Shown in pieces: positions 23,300 to 35,207 of a stretch of DNA of 64,000 nt; positions within the stretch are counted from its first letter, which is position 1; each line of letters opens with the position of its first letter. The stretch covers positions 61,563,084 to 61,627,083 of the forward strand of contig OY754329.1 in the NCBI GenBank assembly GCA_963573305.1. Direction: 5' to 3'. Source of the stretch: Pyrrhosoma nymphula. Its lineage: Eukaryota > Arthropoda > Insecta > Odonata > Coenagrionidae. The notes below the pieces were generated by a model. The model saw only the letters and a program-made list of their open reading frames with translations, was not told the origin of the DNA and ran no database searches. Made by a program: the position numbers and the translations under genes.

Positions 23300-26200
23300 C
23301 TCGCAAGAAGTTAATTGTTTTGTAATCCTTCAAGTGTTTGTATTAAAAAGAAATGTTGACATTTTATTGCTGGAATCTCCTTTACTCTTTATAATTCTTC
23401 TAATTATATTGTAGTTTCTAGCAGTAAGCAAAGTCTGTATTTATTGAGATAATACCCGTAAAGACAGGAGAGGGGAAGTATTTTCTCTCGTTGATGGGGG
23501 AATTTTTAGGTGTATCACATTGCTAACCTCTGTTCACTCTTGATCTGTATATCTTCCCTCTTACCTTGATAGTTGCGACGTGCAAGTGGGTGTTAAATAT
23601 ACTCTGTGTGTGGTATAATCTGAGAATCATTGTGGAGGGAAATGGGGGTAGCAGCTAAAGGCGTAGGGAGAAGAAAAGCTCTGGCATGGGAAGCGTTTAC
23701 TATGAAAAGGATTTTAGTGAAAGGTACGGTACAAAAAGACTGCCGAAGACTCACTATTCGTTGGGCGCGAAGTCTTAAGTATTGTCTGACAATTGGTCTG
23801 TGAGGGAAGAAAACGAGAGTAAATTGGCATTCGTGAAGTGGATTTGGAGAAAGAATGAGAGGATCTTCGTGGGCTATTGAAGGGGATGATGGAAAGGAGT
23901 ATTCTGGTCAAATCGGGTTGAGGTCGAAGAGAAGTGGGCATTTTGGATGACACCGTGGAGAAGAGGACGAGGAATGAAGAGTTTAGGATGGGGATGGTGT
24001 AGAACATACCTACGTGGTGATTCGTGGCCAAACCGAATTGGAATGGTCTGGGAATCTGAAGGTTTGGAATAAGTCAAAAACTGTCCTTGAACCTGCGAAG
24101 ATTCGTAGGTAGAGCACCTTGAATGAATATGGTGGAAGATTATAGTAACAGTAATTATTACTTTAAGGGCGAATAATAATATACGGAAAATGTGAATAAC
24201 AATATGTTTTGTAGGATAATAATTTACCCTGCGACAGGAAGCACGGTGGTGTCTTACTTCTGTTTTCATGTGATGGAAAGAATAAGTGCCAGGAAATGCG
24301 ATTCATGCTGATCCAGATTAGCACTTACCCGAATTTTCACCTCCGGGATATTTAATATCCTCTCCTTTTCCACCGTTCCTCGACCCTCTCCACTGTCCCC
24401 GAAAGCAGTAGCCTTCTTTGTTAAGGACTGGAAAATGCCGTCATCAAGGGAGATAGATTAATGGATGAGTTTGCTGTGACCGGAATCCTTTTGTGGTGGA
24501 GGAGAGCGAGAATGGACGTGATGGATGACAGCCGAACAATCGCCGGGCGATGCGCGACGGACAGACAGGGCTTTTTAACGGGCTATCCGTTTCCACCGTC
24601 ATCGAATGCTGAGGGCGGCTTGGCTCCTCCTGGGCGCATTGTTGCTCCCGCGCGGGACGTCTCGACCCATTTAGGCCATCTGTCTGGCTGGGAGGTCGAG
24701 TCATTGGCTCGGACGGGGGTGTGCGTAACGCAATCAGTGCAGGAAACTGACACCCAGTGCACACTCGCGTTTCCAATGTAAATACGTACGCGGATAAATG
24801 CGAAGAATATTGGCCGACTTTTACGCGTATGGAATGGCATTATCAGTCTTGCCGCGGATATCTTCTTACAAGGGGAGGCCTTATTTCAAATTGGCTGAGC
24901 AATGTACATGGTCCTTCCCGGTCTGAATGATTTCCCGCGGAAGATATATCATGTCGAAGTGTTCTCATCCCAGTTTCTTCCATAGATGGAAACGGCGACG
25001 AAGCTATTAGCTTTTGAGATGTTTGTTTTTCACGGTATCACGCCATTTCATAAGCGTTCATCGAGGAAGTTTGCAGTTAGATATGAAGATCTCCATCAAG
25101 GAGCTGAAGTACACTTTTCCATCCCTATAGTGTAAAAATATTCGTATTGGTGAAAAAATCGTTGTAATATGTGGTAATTAATATCTTGTAATTTAGACAG
25201 AGGGTGGTGTGTGTTTACCAAGATGAAATACTGCTAATTTTCATCGTTTTTATTGTTGGTCAAATTAGTAGAAAATTTAAATCCCCAATATTGGAACACT
25301 TGAAATATTTTCAGAGTTAAGACATACTTTATTTTTATGCTTGCCATGTCCTTGATAGCTCTCATATTTCTTCTTTTACCCTTTTTGCACAATTTTATCC
25401 TGAATAAATTAATATCTAAACTTGATTTACTAAATAAATTCGAGAGTGTTTACCATGGGCGAACGTTTAAACGCAGTGCGCTTGGTGTTATTCTTTACCC
25501 GGTTTTCACTTCCTTATATCCCAGTTCATCTCCCACATATCAGTATCAGACGAATACTGACGTTATAATTTCGTTTAAAGTTTAAACTTTAAACCTGTCC
25601 CATCCACGTGGAAGATTCAGTGCCCATCTCCTATGCCCCCCAAAGATAGGATAACGTTTAAGTAAACAATCTCATCCACATATCCAATTAGAAAAATGTA
25701 GAGAATATAAAGTAATAACAAAAAGAGGAACAAAGAGAAAGAGATAGAAGTGGGGGGGAAGGGGGCGCCACTCCTTCCATTTTTTCAGCGGCGCCTGCTA
25801 TTCTAGGTACACCACTGCGTGTATCATTTCCAATTTTCCAGTTTCCAATAAATGCTAATAGAGTGTAGGGATATCATCAAAAAGGCAACCTTTTTATCTC
25901 CCTTATCAACCAGTCAGTCGTAGTATCCAATGTTTGAGAAGAGAAGCCTGGAATAAATTTCCTTTCCCTTTTCGTCCTTCCTTTATGTACAGTCTCGTTA
26001 TCTCCGAAATAATTTTTCTGTTCTTTATCTACATCTCTTCTCTTCCTTCTTTAGCATGAAGCAGTATGGAATTTCGTACGAGGCAGTGCCACAACCGGTT
26101 CGTTCATTACCTTATCGCAATTCTCATGGTCTCCTCCTTTCCATTCCACGACCTGAGGTAAAAGACAAGTTTCGTCGATACCTGATCTCGACTCAGCACC

Positions 26201-26474
26201 CTATTAACCTGCTCGGATTGAAAGTAGGATAAGAATGGAGGGTATATAATATTTTTTGTTCGGGAAATCAGGTTCCCCTGGAGCAGTGTTCTTGGTGACG
26301 TTTGAATCGTTAAAGGGAAAAATAAATGGTTTTCGTTCCTTGGCCAAAAATCTTTTTGAGCCTTTAACCGTTCATTGAGTTGTAAAAGGGAAATTATTTA
26401 GGTGCTAATATCGTTTTCCGTTAAAATAAACGAATGTCAACAGATTATAAGAAATATGCAGTGACGAGAAAAAA
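23300..26474. other. Noncoding stretch, no gene recognised
   Basis: Includes a purine-rich segment (23640-24070) in which minus-strand frames of 105-131 codons arise from composition, and a GC-richer part at 24470-24780 with overlapping frames on both strands. I looked for retrotransposon-tail motifs in the purine-rich part and could not confirm any. The remainder is AT-rich and featureless. Confidence 0.4.
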
Positions 26475-26580
26475 TAAAATAGCCGACCTGGGTGGCGGTG
26501 GAGAGAAATTCCTTGCTGGCTAACTTGAGGTCGCGGGTTCGAATATCGCCTGGGTGGTTATGCAGCTGAGCGTAGGTGTT
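26475..26580 (+). repeat. tRNA-derived SINE head
   Basis: GACCTGGGTGGCGGTGGAGA provides an A-box-like element and GTCGCGGGTTCGAATATCGC (about 26531-26550) a good B box. The anticodon-arm region between them is 15-20 bases longer than in a tRNA. An A/T-rich body follows. No target-site duplication found. Confidence 0.6.
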
Positions 26581-27230
26581 TCTTTTATTAAAATATTTGA
26601 AAGTGGTCGTAATTGGCGAAAGCAATGATGAATTGAGAAATTATAATAATTATTAACAGGATGATTTTTATACAAAATACTGTCAGCGAAGAATGGGAGC
26701 CATATACGCATGCAAGGAGTCTTTTTTGCGTGAGGGAGAGTTATTGAGCGCATTGGTGAGAACCGGCTCCCAATTATCTAGGAAGGAGGAATGCGTGAGG
26801 CATCATCACAACGTCTAGACGACGTGACCACCTCCGTGGGTCCTTTGAATCAATCTCTCATCCTTCATAACGTGGGAGAGCGGCGAATACTTTCCCACCT
26901 TGCCGTTCATTAAGTTTTTGTTAACCTCAATGAATGGTTGCTGTGATAAGTGGAAGGTGAACCGTGACGGAAGAAGACTCGTGCCAGGACGCTCTTCTCC
27001 ACCTCATATCTTCTAATATCTTCCCCGAGTATCTGGAAATGCTCCGTGGGTTACTTCCGAGAAAACGCAGCGTAACTACCGAAGCTCTGGTCAGGTGTAA
27101 TTCGCTTGCTAAGATGTATGACGTTACCGTGAATTGAAACTATTTTAGTATTGCTGGAGTGTACGAAAAAGTTTGGTTTTCCTTCAAAATTAGTAGTAAC
27201 TGTGTCTCACATATGGGAATAGTCACGAAA

Positions 27231-27270
27231 ATCAGAATCAAGAAGTAAGAATCAGAAAGTAAGAATCAAG
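27231..27270 (+). repeat. Short 14-bp tandem repeat
   Basis: AGAATCARRAAGTA-like units repeat about two and a half times. Minor minisatellite of no evident function. Confidence 0.55.
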
Positions 27271-27704
27271 TCACGAAAGCAGCAATGTTTGTTTTTAATC
27301 AATTTTTGCTTTTTGAACTTATTTTATCCGTAGCTTACATAGTTTTGTCATGGATTATACAGCTCAAAGTACGCGAAAAGCTTTGGTGGAGTATATTTTA
27401 ATAGTAAATGAAAAGATTTTTTGATGCTCTCTGGTTTTTCAAAGTATCGGCGGTAATTTGAGGTAGCAAAAATCAGTACGTTTAGAGTGGTGTCGGAATG
27501 TTAATGGCGGCAGAGGAGAGAATATGTTAGCGAGTAAGAGGAAGAAATGGATGTAAATTACGTACTAGAAGGTGGACGAAAATGCTAAGGGCCTTACTTA
27601 TTAATGGGGTAATAGATAGTTTTGTGAAGGAAATGTTAATGATAAACTCACGCTGGGAGAAATTAAAGTGCACACTCTAAAAACATGTAATCAGTGGGCT
27701 AAGT

Positions 27705-27835
27705 AGAATACATATGATAATCATTATCATTGGTCGTTCAATTCTAAGACTGGTTGACTGCAGCTCTCCATCCTTCCCTATCTAATGCTAGTTACTTTAC
27801 TCCATGGTAGTTCATCTTATGTCGTACGATGATAT
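27705..27835 (-). pseudogene. Non-LTR retrotransposon extreme 3' tail (family B)
   Basis: Minus-strand translation shows LALDREGWRAAVNQS and then a stop, the ending of the family B tails at 7.5 and 60.3 kb. The following 3' UTR (TGAACGACCAATGATAATGA on the minus strand) parallels TGAAAGACCAATGATGACGA after the 60.3-kb copy. Only about 100 bp of the element remains. Confidence 0.7.
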
Positions 27836-30003
27836 TCACTGAGAATAAGACTTAGCCAATATTTAGACTCATATATGACACAGCTCCGTTTACTGATGTA
27901 CAAGAGATGGCTGCCACTACCTGCAAATCTATGAAGAATATAGATAATCGTTTTTATTATCGTAGACCTCCAAGGTCCATGAGATAATACATACACTTCA
28001 TACAGATAATATAGTTTAAGCATATACGTTTTTAGAACGCGATTATACAAAAAATAATCGTCGCTTATTATAGTATCAGTGTGGAGTCGTTGCAATGGCT
28101 CGCGTCTTTCTCGCTCCCCGTCAATTACTATATTTCTGCTCGAATAGCAACAAATGCCGGCAGCCCGTCTCCCGTCCAGACCGGTCCTCATGCGGCCGCT
28201 GCATAGCTTAGCGTTATCGCCGACACTTAATAAATTTTAAAATCTCATGGGAGCCCACTGAGAGAGGGCTGTAAGGTTTCTTTTATTCCGAGCGCCCATA
28301 CCAAGTGGGTCGCGTGGACCAGAGTATCCCTTGTATGGAAATTGAGTCAACCATGACGCCTTTCTCTTCCCTTCGCACCTCTCGCACACCTGCGGTGTTG
28401 CGTTCACAATACCGTGACCAGGCCCCGCGCTTAGGATACCCGAGGTGTAATTAATTACCAATGATCATTTATAGTTCTCCCGGTTAGGGTATTTTTTATG
28501 ATCTTTTTCTACTCTTCTTATCGACTTAAAAATGCATATTTCCTAACATAATGTCTCTCTTTACCCCAGCATACTACTCTGTGCCTTCTGTCTTATATGG
28601 TGATTTATCTTGTCGGAGAACGATCCAAAGTCTGTGTATGTAAGAATATAGACAGGATAACTGATTAATGCTTTCATTTCAATACATCCTCAATAATCAT
28701 TCGAGGGAGGATGAGTATCAGCGTTATCTCCTCTTCTTCCCTCAGTTTAGGGTAAGCATTATTCTCTTCCTCGCGAGAAATACGCGTATGACTCGACCAT
28801 GGGTGATGATTTATCGTAAGATTAAGGTCTTTGGTTAGACTGTACGTTATCACCGCAGGATATTGAACTCTTAACTTAAATTGACTTCATCTGCGGAATA
28901 TAACCTGTTGCCACGAGCGAATTTCAATTAACCAATTAATTAATAATATCAATGTTATTAGAATGTTGTCTTGGAATTATGGTCAGTGGGCTAGAGGTTG
29001 CGATATAACTGTAGCAGTTTGAGCAACTAAAACCCAAATCTACTGCTACTACTACTGAATAATTTTCAATAAAATAAGCGATTAACAGCGAATCAATTGA
29101 TTAGGTAGTGCTTTCGGTGTGGCATGATTGTTGTGATCAGACTGCGGAGACGAAATAGGCTTTGGGAAGCGAGCGATACTTGAAGTCAGCGTCGCTGCTT
29201 CGCATTGGCAGGTTTATATAGGAATTCTTGGAGTTTCTTGGCTTTCATTTTGACCCCAAGAAAACTACTTACCACCAAGCCTCCGCAAGCCTTGCTTGCG
29301 GTTATGGGAGTAGGTAATTGATTTTGAGGTATTTTCTTGAGCCATAAAGTAGTGGAATTTATCGGAATAATCTGGTAAGGTGCATCCTTATTTCCATGGT
29401 GACAGCTTTTGAAACAATGTTCTTCGTTTGCAGATTTTTATCAATGACTTGCAGTTGCCATTTAAATACCTTGAGCTGGAAGTCGACCATCCGATGGGTA
29501 GGTGACTCTTCTTCCTGAATTTTCCCTTCTCCCAATCTTTCCACCGACCTCAAACGCCTTTCCGTGGAAATATAAATTTTGATAGATAGATTTACAATCA
29601 CAAAATAACGTTTTTTCCTCCTGTATTAGTGAAGATGCGTCCTCCTTGGAGAATTAACTATCCTTTAGCGTCGTGATAGAGACAGCTTTGTCATTGTGTA
29701 AAAATTTCATTAGTTTATGCCTCGGTCAATTACTGGTTACGTTGGTTGAGACACGAGTAGTTTGCATAAAATATCGAATCCCATTTATGAATGTTGTCTG
29801 TATCGTTCTCTGATCAAAACAAGAATCACATGCGATTTATTTGTTGTTGCACAAATGACAGCGCAGAATGACATCCGGGTTCAATTTTAGTAGCGGAGAT
29901 AGTGGACAGATGAGTGTTTATTGACCCACGATAGGTACTACGTGGCGAGGGAAGCAGTTGCTGCAAAGAAGCTCATTTCTGAATCGTGCCAATAGCTCGC
30001 TAT
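27836..30003. other. Noncoding stretch, no gene recognised
   Basis: Contains a CpG-richer patch at 28160-28440 and otherwise AT-rich sequence. A small hairpin, CCGCAAGCCTTGCTTGCGG, lies at 29282-29300. Open frames of up to 124 codons on the minus strand (27817-28191) show no domain. Confidence 0.45.
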
Positions 30004-30589
30004 GCCGGTTCTACACGCTAGGATCAGCCGCCCGAATCAGCCGACCAAACGGCTGATCCTACCGTGTAGAGGCACGACCATTGCTCAGCCGAGGGGGTCG
30101 GATCCAAGGAGGTTAAAATGAAGCAAGAATAGGGGTGCTTGGGAAGGATTTTGTGACGAGTAGGTGTTGCCAAACCAGCCACAAAACATCGCCTTGTCTG
30201 TGGTTTTTAACTTAGATTTGGCGAAAATCAAAAGCGACCGCCGGACACATAATCCAGAGGAAGGTCTAAACTGTGCCGACTGCAATGGCGGAATTGACTT
30301 CAAGAATCAAGTGGTATCTCGCCTCCATTTCTTTTCTAACCTCCTTGGTCGGATCAGCCGGGCTGGGACCCCCAGCCACGGATATATAGTATCCGTGCCC
30401 CCAGCTTAAGTAAAGCGCTGCGCCGTTTGAAATCCTCGCTCGCATTTGGCGCGTGACTTTGAACTGGACGGTTCGATTTCTGTTAAGGTGTGAGAAAATT
30501 TGGAGGTTTTGGAGTGATGGCGAAGGAAATGTATCGTGCGAGGAATTGGAGAAACTAGTACCCTCATAAGAACTTACAACAGTTTTTGA

Positions 30590-30905
30590 ACAGTTTGAAA
30601 ATTTTAGGGATTGGAAAAACACTGGATCATAGTGGGAATATTTCATCATTGATGGCGTCGCATAAAATAGAAGACTAGCCCCCACCCGAAACATATCCCC
30701 AACAGACCAAAAGTCTGCATGACCCTTGGGGCAAAATAGCACATATTGCCACCCGCTAATCGACCTTGACGTATCGCCTCATCGTGTCCTTCTTCTCCAT
30801 TAACCCAGACAGTATCCCCTCTAAGATGAAAAATAAATCCCTGCCCATGCGAAACGTTTTCCGGAATCGCTCTTCGGTGTAAAAAGGAACTACTGTCTTC
30901 CTGTA
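30590..30905 (-). pseudogene. Harbinger transposase fragment (frameshifted)
   Basis: On the minus strand, YTEERFRKTFRMGRDLFFIL, then MEKKDTMRRYVKVD, an in-frame stop, RVAICAI and, after a frameshift, GHADFWSVGDMFRVGAS appear in the order seen in Harbinger transposases (FRxxFRMxRxTF...L...KKDTxMRxxVxxxxRVAIxLWxLATGxxxxSVGxxFGVGxSTV). This is the region just before the DDE catalytic domain, which is absent. At least one nonsense codon and one frameshift make it dead. Confidence 0.65.
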
Positions 30906-31303
30906 GCCTTCCTCCGAACTCTATTATTTTCTTATTGCGAAAGGTAGTGCAGTTCCGGCTGGAGGCATCACTGCCGCTCTCTTCCTCGACCGTTTAACAG
31001 CTGATATGCCAGCCTCCGCAATTGTCACCTCCTCATCAAAACACAAGAATTTTTTCATTTCCTCGTCGTCTTCTTACCAATTCCATTAACAAGCTAAAAG
31101 AAGGCAGGAAAATTTGATAAATTCGGCAAATTAAACTATATTTATTGGGTGAATTCAATCTTGCCACATTTATAGATTCTGGAATCAACTGATCATCATC
31201 TTCGGAAGACACTTCGTACCGAAATACTTCCTCGAGTTCATCTATTCTGAATGTTTATATTAGCTGCGACGGCTGCGCTTAACTGCTTTCAAATTTTATC
31301 AAC

Positions 31304-31335
31304 TTGCCGACCGTGTTGCCGACCGTGTTGCCGAC
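31304..31335 (+). repeat. 12-bp tandem repeat TTGCCGACCGTG, about 2.6 copies
   Basis: Two perfect units at 31304-31315 and 31316-31327 are followed by a partial third (TTGCCGACA), inside the right part of the Harbinger-type element. It may be a subterminal transposase-binding repeat. Confidence 0.7.
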
Positions 31336-31433
31336 AGGTGGCGAATCGTCGACGTTCCCGTTAAGAAGCGTCCGCGGCTGAGCGCTTCGGCTGAGCTAAG
31401 CCGGATGAGCCAAGCCGTACGTGTAGAACAGGC

Positions 31434-32284
31434 ATTACTGTGACGGCCTAAAGGCTCGCGAGATATGCTTTCCTTCGTATATCCACGCCACCGAAGGCAA
31501 TCTCGTCCAGATATGAAGTGCATTGATATCAAAGCTCATGCATACTTACCTACTTCCTCTTCTCCGTGATGTTCCACCGTGCGGAGCTCGGAGCCATGTT
31601 GACTCAGCAACTGCTGCCGCTTTGCCCTGCGACAATGGGATCGTAAATTCGTACCCGCGCGTATCTCGAAATCGAATCGGCGACGATGTCTGGGAGGGCG
31701 TGACGACGGGAGTTTAATGTCCATATTGGGCGCGCGAAATCGCGCTCACGTTCAGTAGCGTTGAGGTAGGTAATTGATCGGCCCAGAAAGGTTTGCGCCC
31801 ATCCCAGGCGAAGATGGGAGAGATCTAATGACGGATCTGACGGATGTTTCGGAGGTGGACGGCTTTCATTTTTAGACGTAAAATGCCGTTTAAATCGGAA
31901 CGGATGAGACTTTCAAAATGGCTGTAGGTGATGCAACAAAGTTATGTCTGATAAACATTTACATAACTAACAAAAAAAGAGATATCCGAGTGGGCCCTGT
32001 GCCAATCGAAGGAAGAAGGGACCGCTGTGGTGATATGAATGTAGCTCTAAGTAAGTTAAATCGTGCTCTGAGTTTGCGAGTGGATTCATTGGAAAGCATT
32101 TCGATCGTTTTAATGGATAAAACCACGAAAAAACCGAATTCATGAAAGTTAAAAAATGGGAGAGATTTAATTTGTGAAATATTGAATAATTTGTGCAATG
32201 CTGGGAAGATGTCTGAACATCTACAAAGTAAGAAATTGAATGCCTAGAGAAACAGCTTCAAGGATAAAATAGCATAAAATTCTA
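31434..32284. other. Noncoding stretch, no gene recognised
   Basis: A CpG-richer left half (31434-31770) is followed by AT-rich sequence. Open frames of 60-79 codons show no domain. Confidence 0.45.
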
Positions 32285-32560
32285 AATCTTAGAAGCAAAG
32301 GATGTCATGCATGGAACGTTCCAGAAAACTTCGAAATTTCATCTCTGACCTTATAGCACAACGGATTTGTCAAGAAAATAATTGGAGGAAGATTAGAAGG
32401 GAAGATCCCGAGAGGAAACCCGGTATTGAATACATACGTAGGCCAAATAAAGATGGATGGAAGGAAGTATTATCAGGACGTACTAGAACTATTGAACAGA
32501 GAAGAAAGGAGAGCTCCAGTGAACCAATCTTTGGATTGGAATGTTTGAGGATGATGGAGT
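32285..32560 (+). pseudogene. Non-LTR reverse-transcriptase C-terminal tail (family B-like)
   Basis: Across two frames the sequence gives GGRLEGKIPRGNP, then YYQDVLELLNREERRAPVNQ and SLDWNV with a stop. The order (IEGKxPRGRP ... DR ... xxNQSLDxxV) matches a non-LTR RT tail. The final AGTGAACCAATCTTTGGATT recurs with one change near 42588. Polymerase domain absent; frameshifted. Confidence 0.6.
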
Positions 32561-32899
32561 GTCTTGTCGTATCGGCGGCATTAATTTCGTTTCTGCAGAC
32601 GTAGCGTTGGCGAGGGAAGTTGCATGGATTTGCGCTGGGAAATATCGAGTCGCATCGGTACTGCGGACGCCTCCTCCGAGCGGGTATGAAGGGTAGGTCT
32701 CGGTGCGAGTAGTGACGCGTGCGAGATGAATGACACTGTCCCCTTCGATGGGACAGATAGGGCATGAAATCGTGATCAGCGAACGCCGCCGCGCTAACAC
32801 GCATGAGGTTTCTCTGCCTCGGATAAGTATTCGCGACGACTGCGACGCTGCCAACTCGGATTCGATTCGGCTCACCTCGGGGGAGTGACTGTGCAGAGG
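32561..32899. other. CpG-richer noncoding stretch
   Basis: Locally GC- and CpG-rich with overlapping minus-strand frames of 128-144 codons. No recognisable domain, so I read these as composition artefacts. Confidence 0.4.
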
Positions 32900-33115
32900 G
32901 GAATGATCGGGTCTATGTAAGGGCTAAGTGTAAACACTGAATTCCCACCCACGACACTGAGGACTTGGGTTCGAATCCCAGCAGTGATGGAGATATATAT
33001 CCGATCCGCCTGCCTCGGTGGCGGCAGGGTGAAGTCCACTGGTTGGGTTTTTCTGTTTCCTGGGCATGGGTGTTTGACTAATCTGTTGTGCGTTAATGGT
33101 AAGAAAGTACTATAT
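32900..33115 (+). repeat. tRNA-derived SINE
   Basis: GGGCTAAGTG (about 32921) can serve as an A box and GACTTGGGTTCGAATCCCAG (about 32962-32981) is a perfect B box with a pairing T arm. A body containing CCTCGGTGGCGGCAGGGTGA follows. The box spacing is too long for a true tRNA gene. Confidence 0.65.
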
Positions 33116-33256
33116 AGTCTTAAATTTGTGTAAATAAAGACGTAATTATTATTTTCCCTTCTGTAAAGTTGAAGTGTTGTACTTCGTATACCTATATGGC
33201 GGCTTTCGTTAAGAGTAGGCCTATATCGACACTGGGTTTCTCTCCGCACATCCTCC

Positions 33257-33460
33257 ATTCCCCATATTATTTATTTCATCAGCCTGAATATAGCCTCGAG
33301 GACCATTTTACATAAGGCGTTGTAACAGTAACAAAGGACAACACACACAACCATGTCCTGGGAGGAGAAAAATCCTCCCCAGGCGGGACTCGAACCCGCG
33401 ACTTTTGGGTTGGCAAGCGAGGACGTTACCCCGCCGCCACCGAGGCCGACATTCCCTATT
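33257..33460 (-). repeat. tRNA-derived SINE with imperfect target-site duplication
   Basis: On the minus strand the head starts GTCGGCCTCGGTGGCGGCGG (33450 leftwards, A box), continues to GTCGCGGGTTCGAGTCCCGC (B box with perfect T arm), then a body ending in ATGAAATAAATAATAT. ATTCCC-TATTAT-like sequence flanks both edges (33258-33270 and about 33451-33462), an imperfect target-site duplication. The head resembles the body motif CCTCGGTGGCGGCAGG of the neighbouring + strand SINE, so the two may share ancestry. Confidence 0.75.
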
Positions 33461-35041
33461 ATCATTTTCCCTCTTATCCCCTATTATCGTCCTACGTTTC
33501 CTTCATTATCGTCCTATGCATCTATTCTTATTGGCGCAAGTAACCACAGTACTCGGTTACCTCACCTAAATAATGAAATAAACAACCAGTTCACAGGGTC
33601 TGTCTTGGAAGCATAGGTTTCATTTTTGCTGTATGTTTCTCACTGGGCTCGAAGTAGATATCATGCTTTATTTGGTGAGTCTCCCTACCGCCAGAATTTG
33701 CAGATGTCAATGTGAGAAATAAATTGTTGCTTTCGTTCCATCCCTCGCTTATCTAGTTTTCTGATCAGGTTTATCTTTGTAGCTGTATTTTAACGTCCGT
33801 TTCGTGTAGTTTTACGAAAGTTGTTCATTTGAAATCCTTGAATTAAAAATCTTCAAATTCAAATACTTACAAGTGACCGTTAGTCCAACTCAGAGTCATC
33901 TACCTGTCGCCAAAATAATTCACCTCTATTTACCTTGAATCCCACGAAAAATAAACGCCCCATGTTTTTAAAGCACTAATGAATTCATTCTGTGACTTAG
34001 TAGTCTATGCTAGCAATTTTGAGAGCAAAAGAAAGAGCTCGTGTTGGAAAAAGCTGGATATAGTACGTCGCGTATGTTGCGGGACGTTTGAAAATAAATC
34101 ATCTAAGTTCAGGAATGGATGATTGACGAAATTTGACTAGTAGGTGGTGGAAATAATGATTATTATGATAAAAAATTCTTATAACGAAGTGACTATCGCT
34201 TCTCTTTTACTGTATGACTTTTGTTCCTTACTTAAAAGCCCAAAAAGGTGAATATCTCTCGGGACATTCAAGACAAAAATATATCAAAGATAAATTTACC
34301 TGAAGTGGTACTGGTACCAAAATGAAGGACATCCGCTCGTGAGATGAGGTTAACTTGTGGCAATTTTGATAGAAAAAAAAATTCATCTAAGATTAAAGGC
34401 TCTCGCACCTTTCCCAGTTGGAACAGTTTCACCTTTAAATAACACGCTCCCAACCTTTTCGAGGTAATGGAAGTGGGGAGCCAACCTAATTGGAATTCGA
34501 AATAGCCTAAGCCGACGGCCTTCCATTAGGGAAGACCATGATGTGATCCTCTACGGTCTTCACTCCTTGTTCCAAAAAAACTAAAAGTTTTGGCTCGCTT
34601 CCGGTTGTTCCACTTCGGCAATTTCCAATGAAACTGTTAAAAAAAAACTTTTTATTTTCTCTCACCGACCTTAGAGGATATTTTTGGAGATATTGTGAAA
34701 AATCCTTTCACCATTTTCTCCCATTAATCCAAGTGCGTTCTATTTCACTCAAGGAAAGAAGGAGCTTCATCGCCGAGGAGCCATCGCTGACACATTAAGT
34801 TAGTAGTATTTTGAGTGATTCATTTTGGCTACAGGGAGTGTTTGGGTGATTTTGAACCTTATAGAAGGCGTTAAATATTCGTCGGAAAGAATAGTTTAAG
34901 AGTATCATTCGTTGTAACTTACGCTTATTTTTTTATCGCCGGGTGAAAATTCGGATACATACAATGTGAATAATTACGTTAGTATGACCTGGGATCCTCA
35001 CGATAGAATGAAGGACTGGTAAAAAACTGCTGTTCGAATGG
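33461..35041. other. AT-rich noncoding stretch, no gene seen
   Basis: No frame with recognisable motifs and no clear element termini. Confidence 0.5.
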
Positions 35042-35207
35042 TCTAATCGGCTGCGAATGTGACTGATTTTATTTATGACCGTGGATTTTTCTTAGTTTTG
35101 CAAATGCTAGTTGTTATTCGTTATTCTAATCGGCTGCGAATGTGACTGATTTTATTTATGACCGTGGATTTTTCTTAGTTTTGCAAATGCTAGTTGTTAT
35201 TCGTTAT
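35042..35207 (+). repeat. Perfect 83-bp tandem duplication
   Basis: The 83-bp unit starting TCTAATCGGCTGCGAATGTG occurs at 35042-35124 and again at 35125-35207, with no difference that I can see. Perfect identity in otherwise old, decayed sequence points to a recent duplication, or to an assembly artefact. Confidence 0.95.

Larger units (their letters stand above)
30004..31433 (-). mobile_element. Harbinger-type element with decayed transposase
   Basis: The left end, GCCGGTTCTACACG (30004), and the right end read on the minus strand, GCCTGTTCTACACG (31433), form terminal inverted repeats matching at 13 of 14 positions, with weaker similarity further in. The 1.43-kb interior carries a minus-strand transposase fragment (30590-30905), repeats of GGATCAGCCG-like sequence near the left end, and a 12-bp TTGCCGACCGTG tandem repeat at 31304-31335. 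A clear 3-bp target duplication was not identified. The termini resemble those of the 11.9-kb element (TCTACACG), which supports the Harbinger assignment. Confidence 0.6.

Noticed and set aside
23640..24040. Another non-LTR retrotransposon tail on the + strand
   Set aside because: The purine-rich composition resembles the known tails, but I could not find the diagnostic motifs (NEEVL, RGRPR, WFGH or WRAA) in order.
33380..33452. Possible minus-strand tRNA gene
   Set aside because: The T arm is perfect but the cloverleaf is not complete, and a SINE body with flanking direct repeats surrounds it.
35042..35207. CRISPR-like or satellite array
   Set aside because: Only two directly adjacent identical units, no spacers, and a eukaryotic context.
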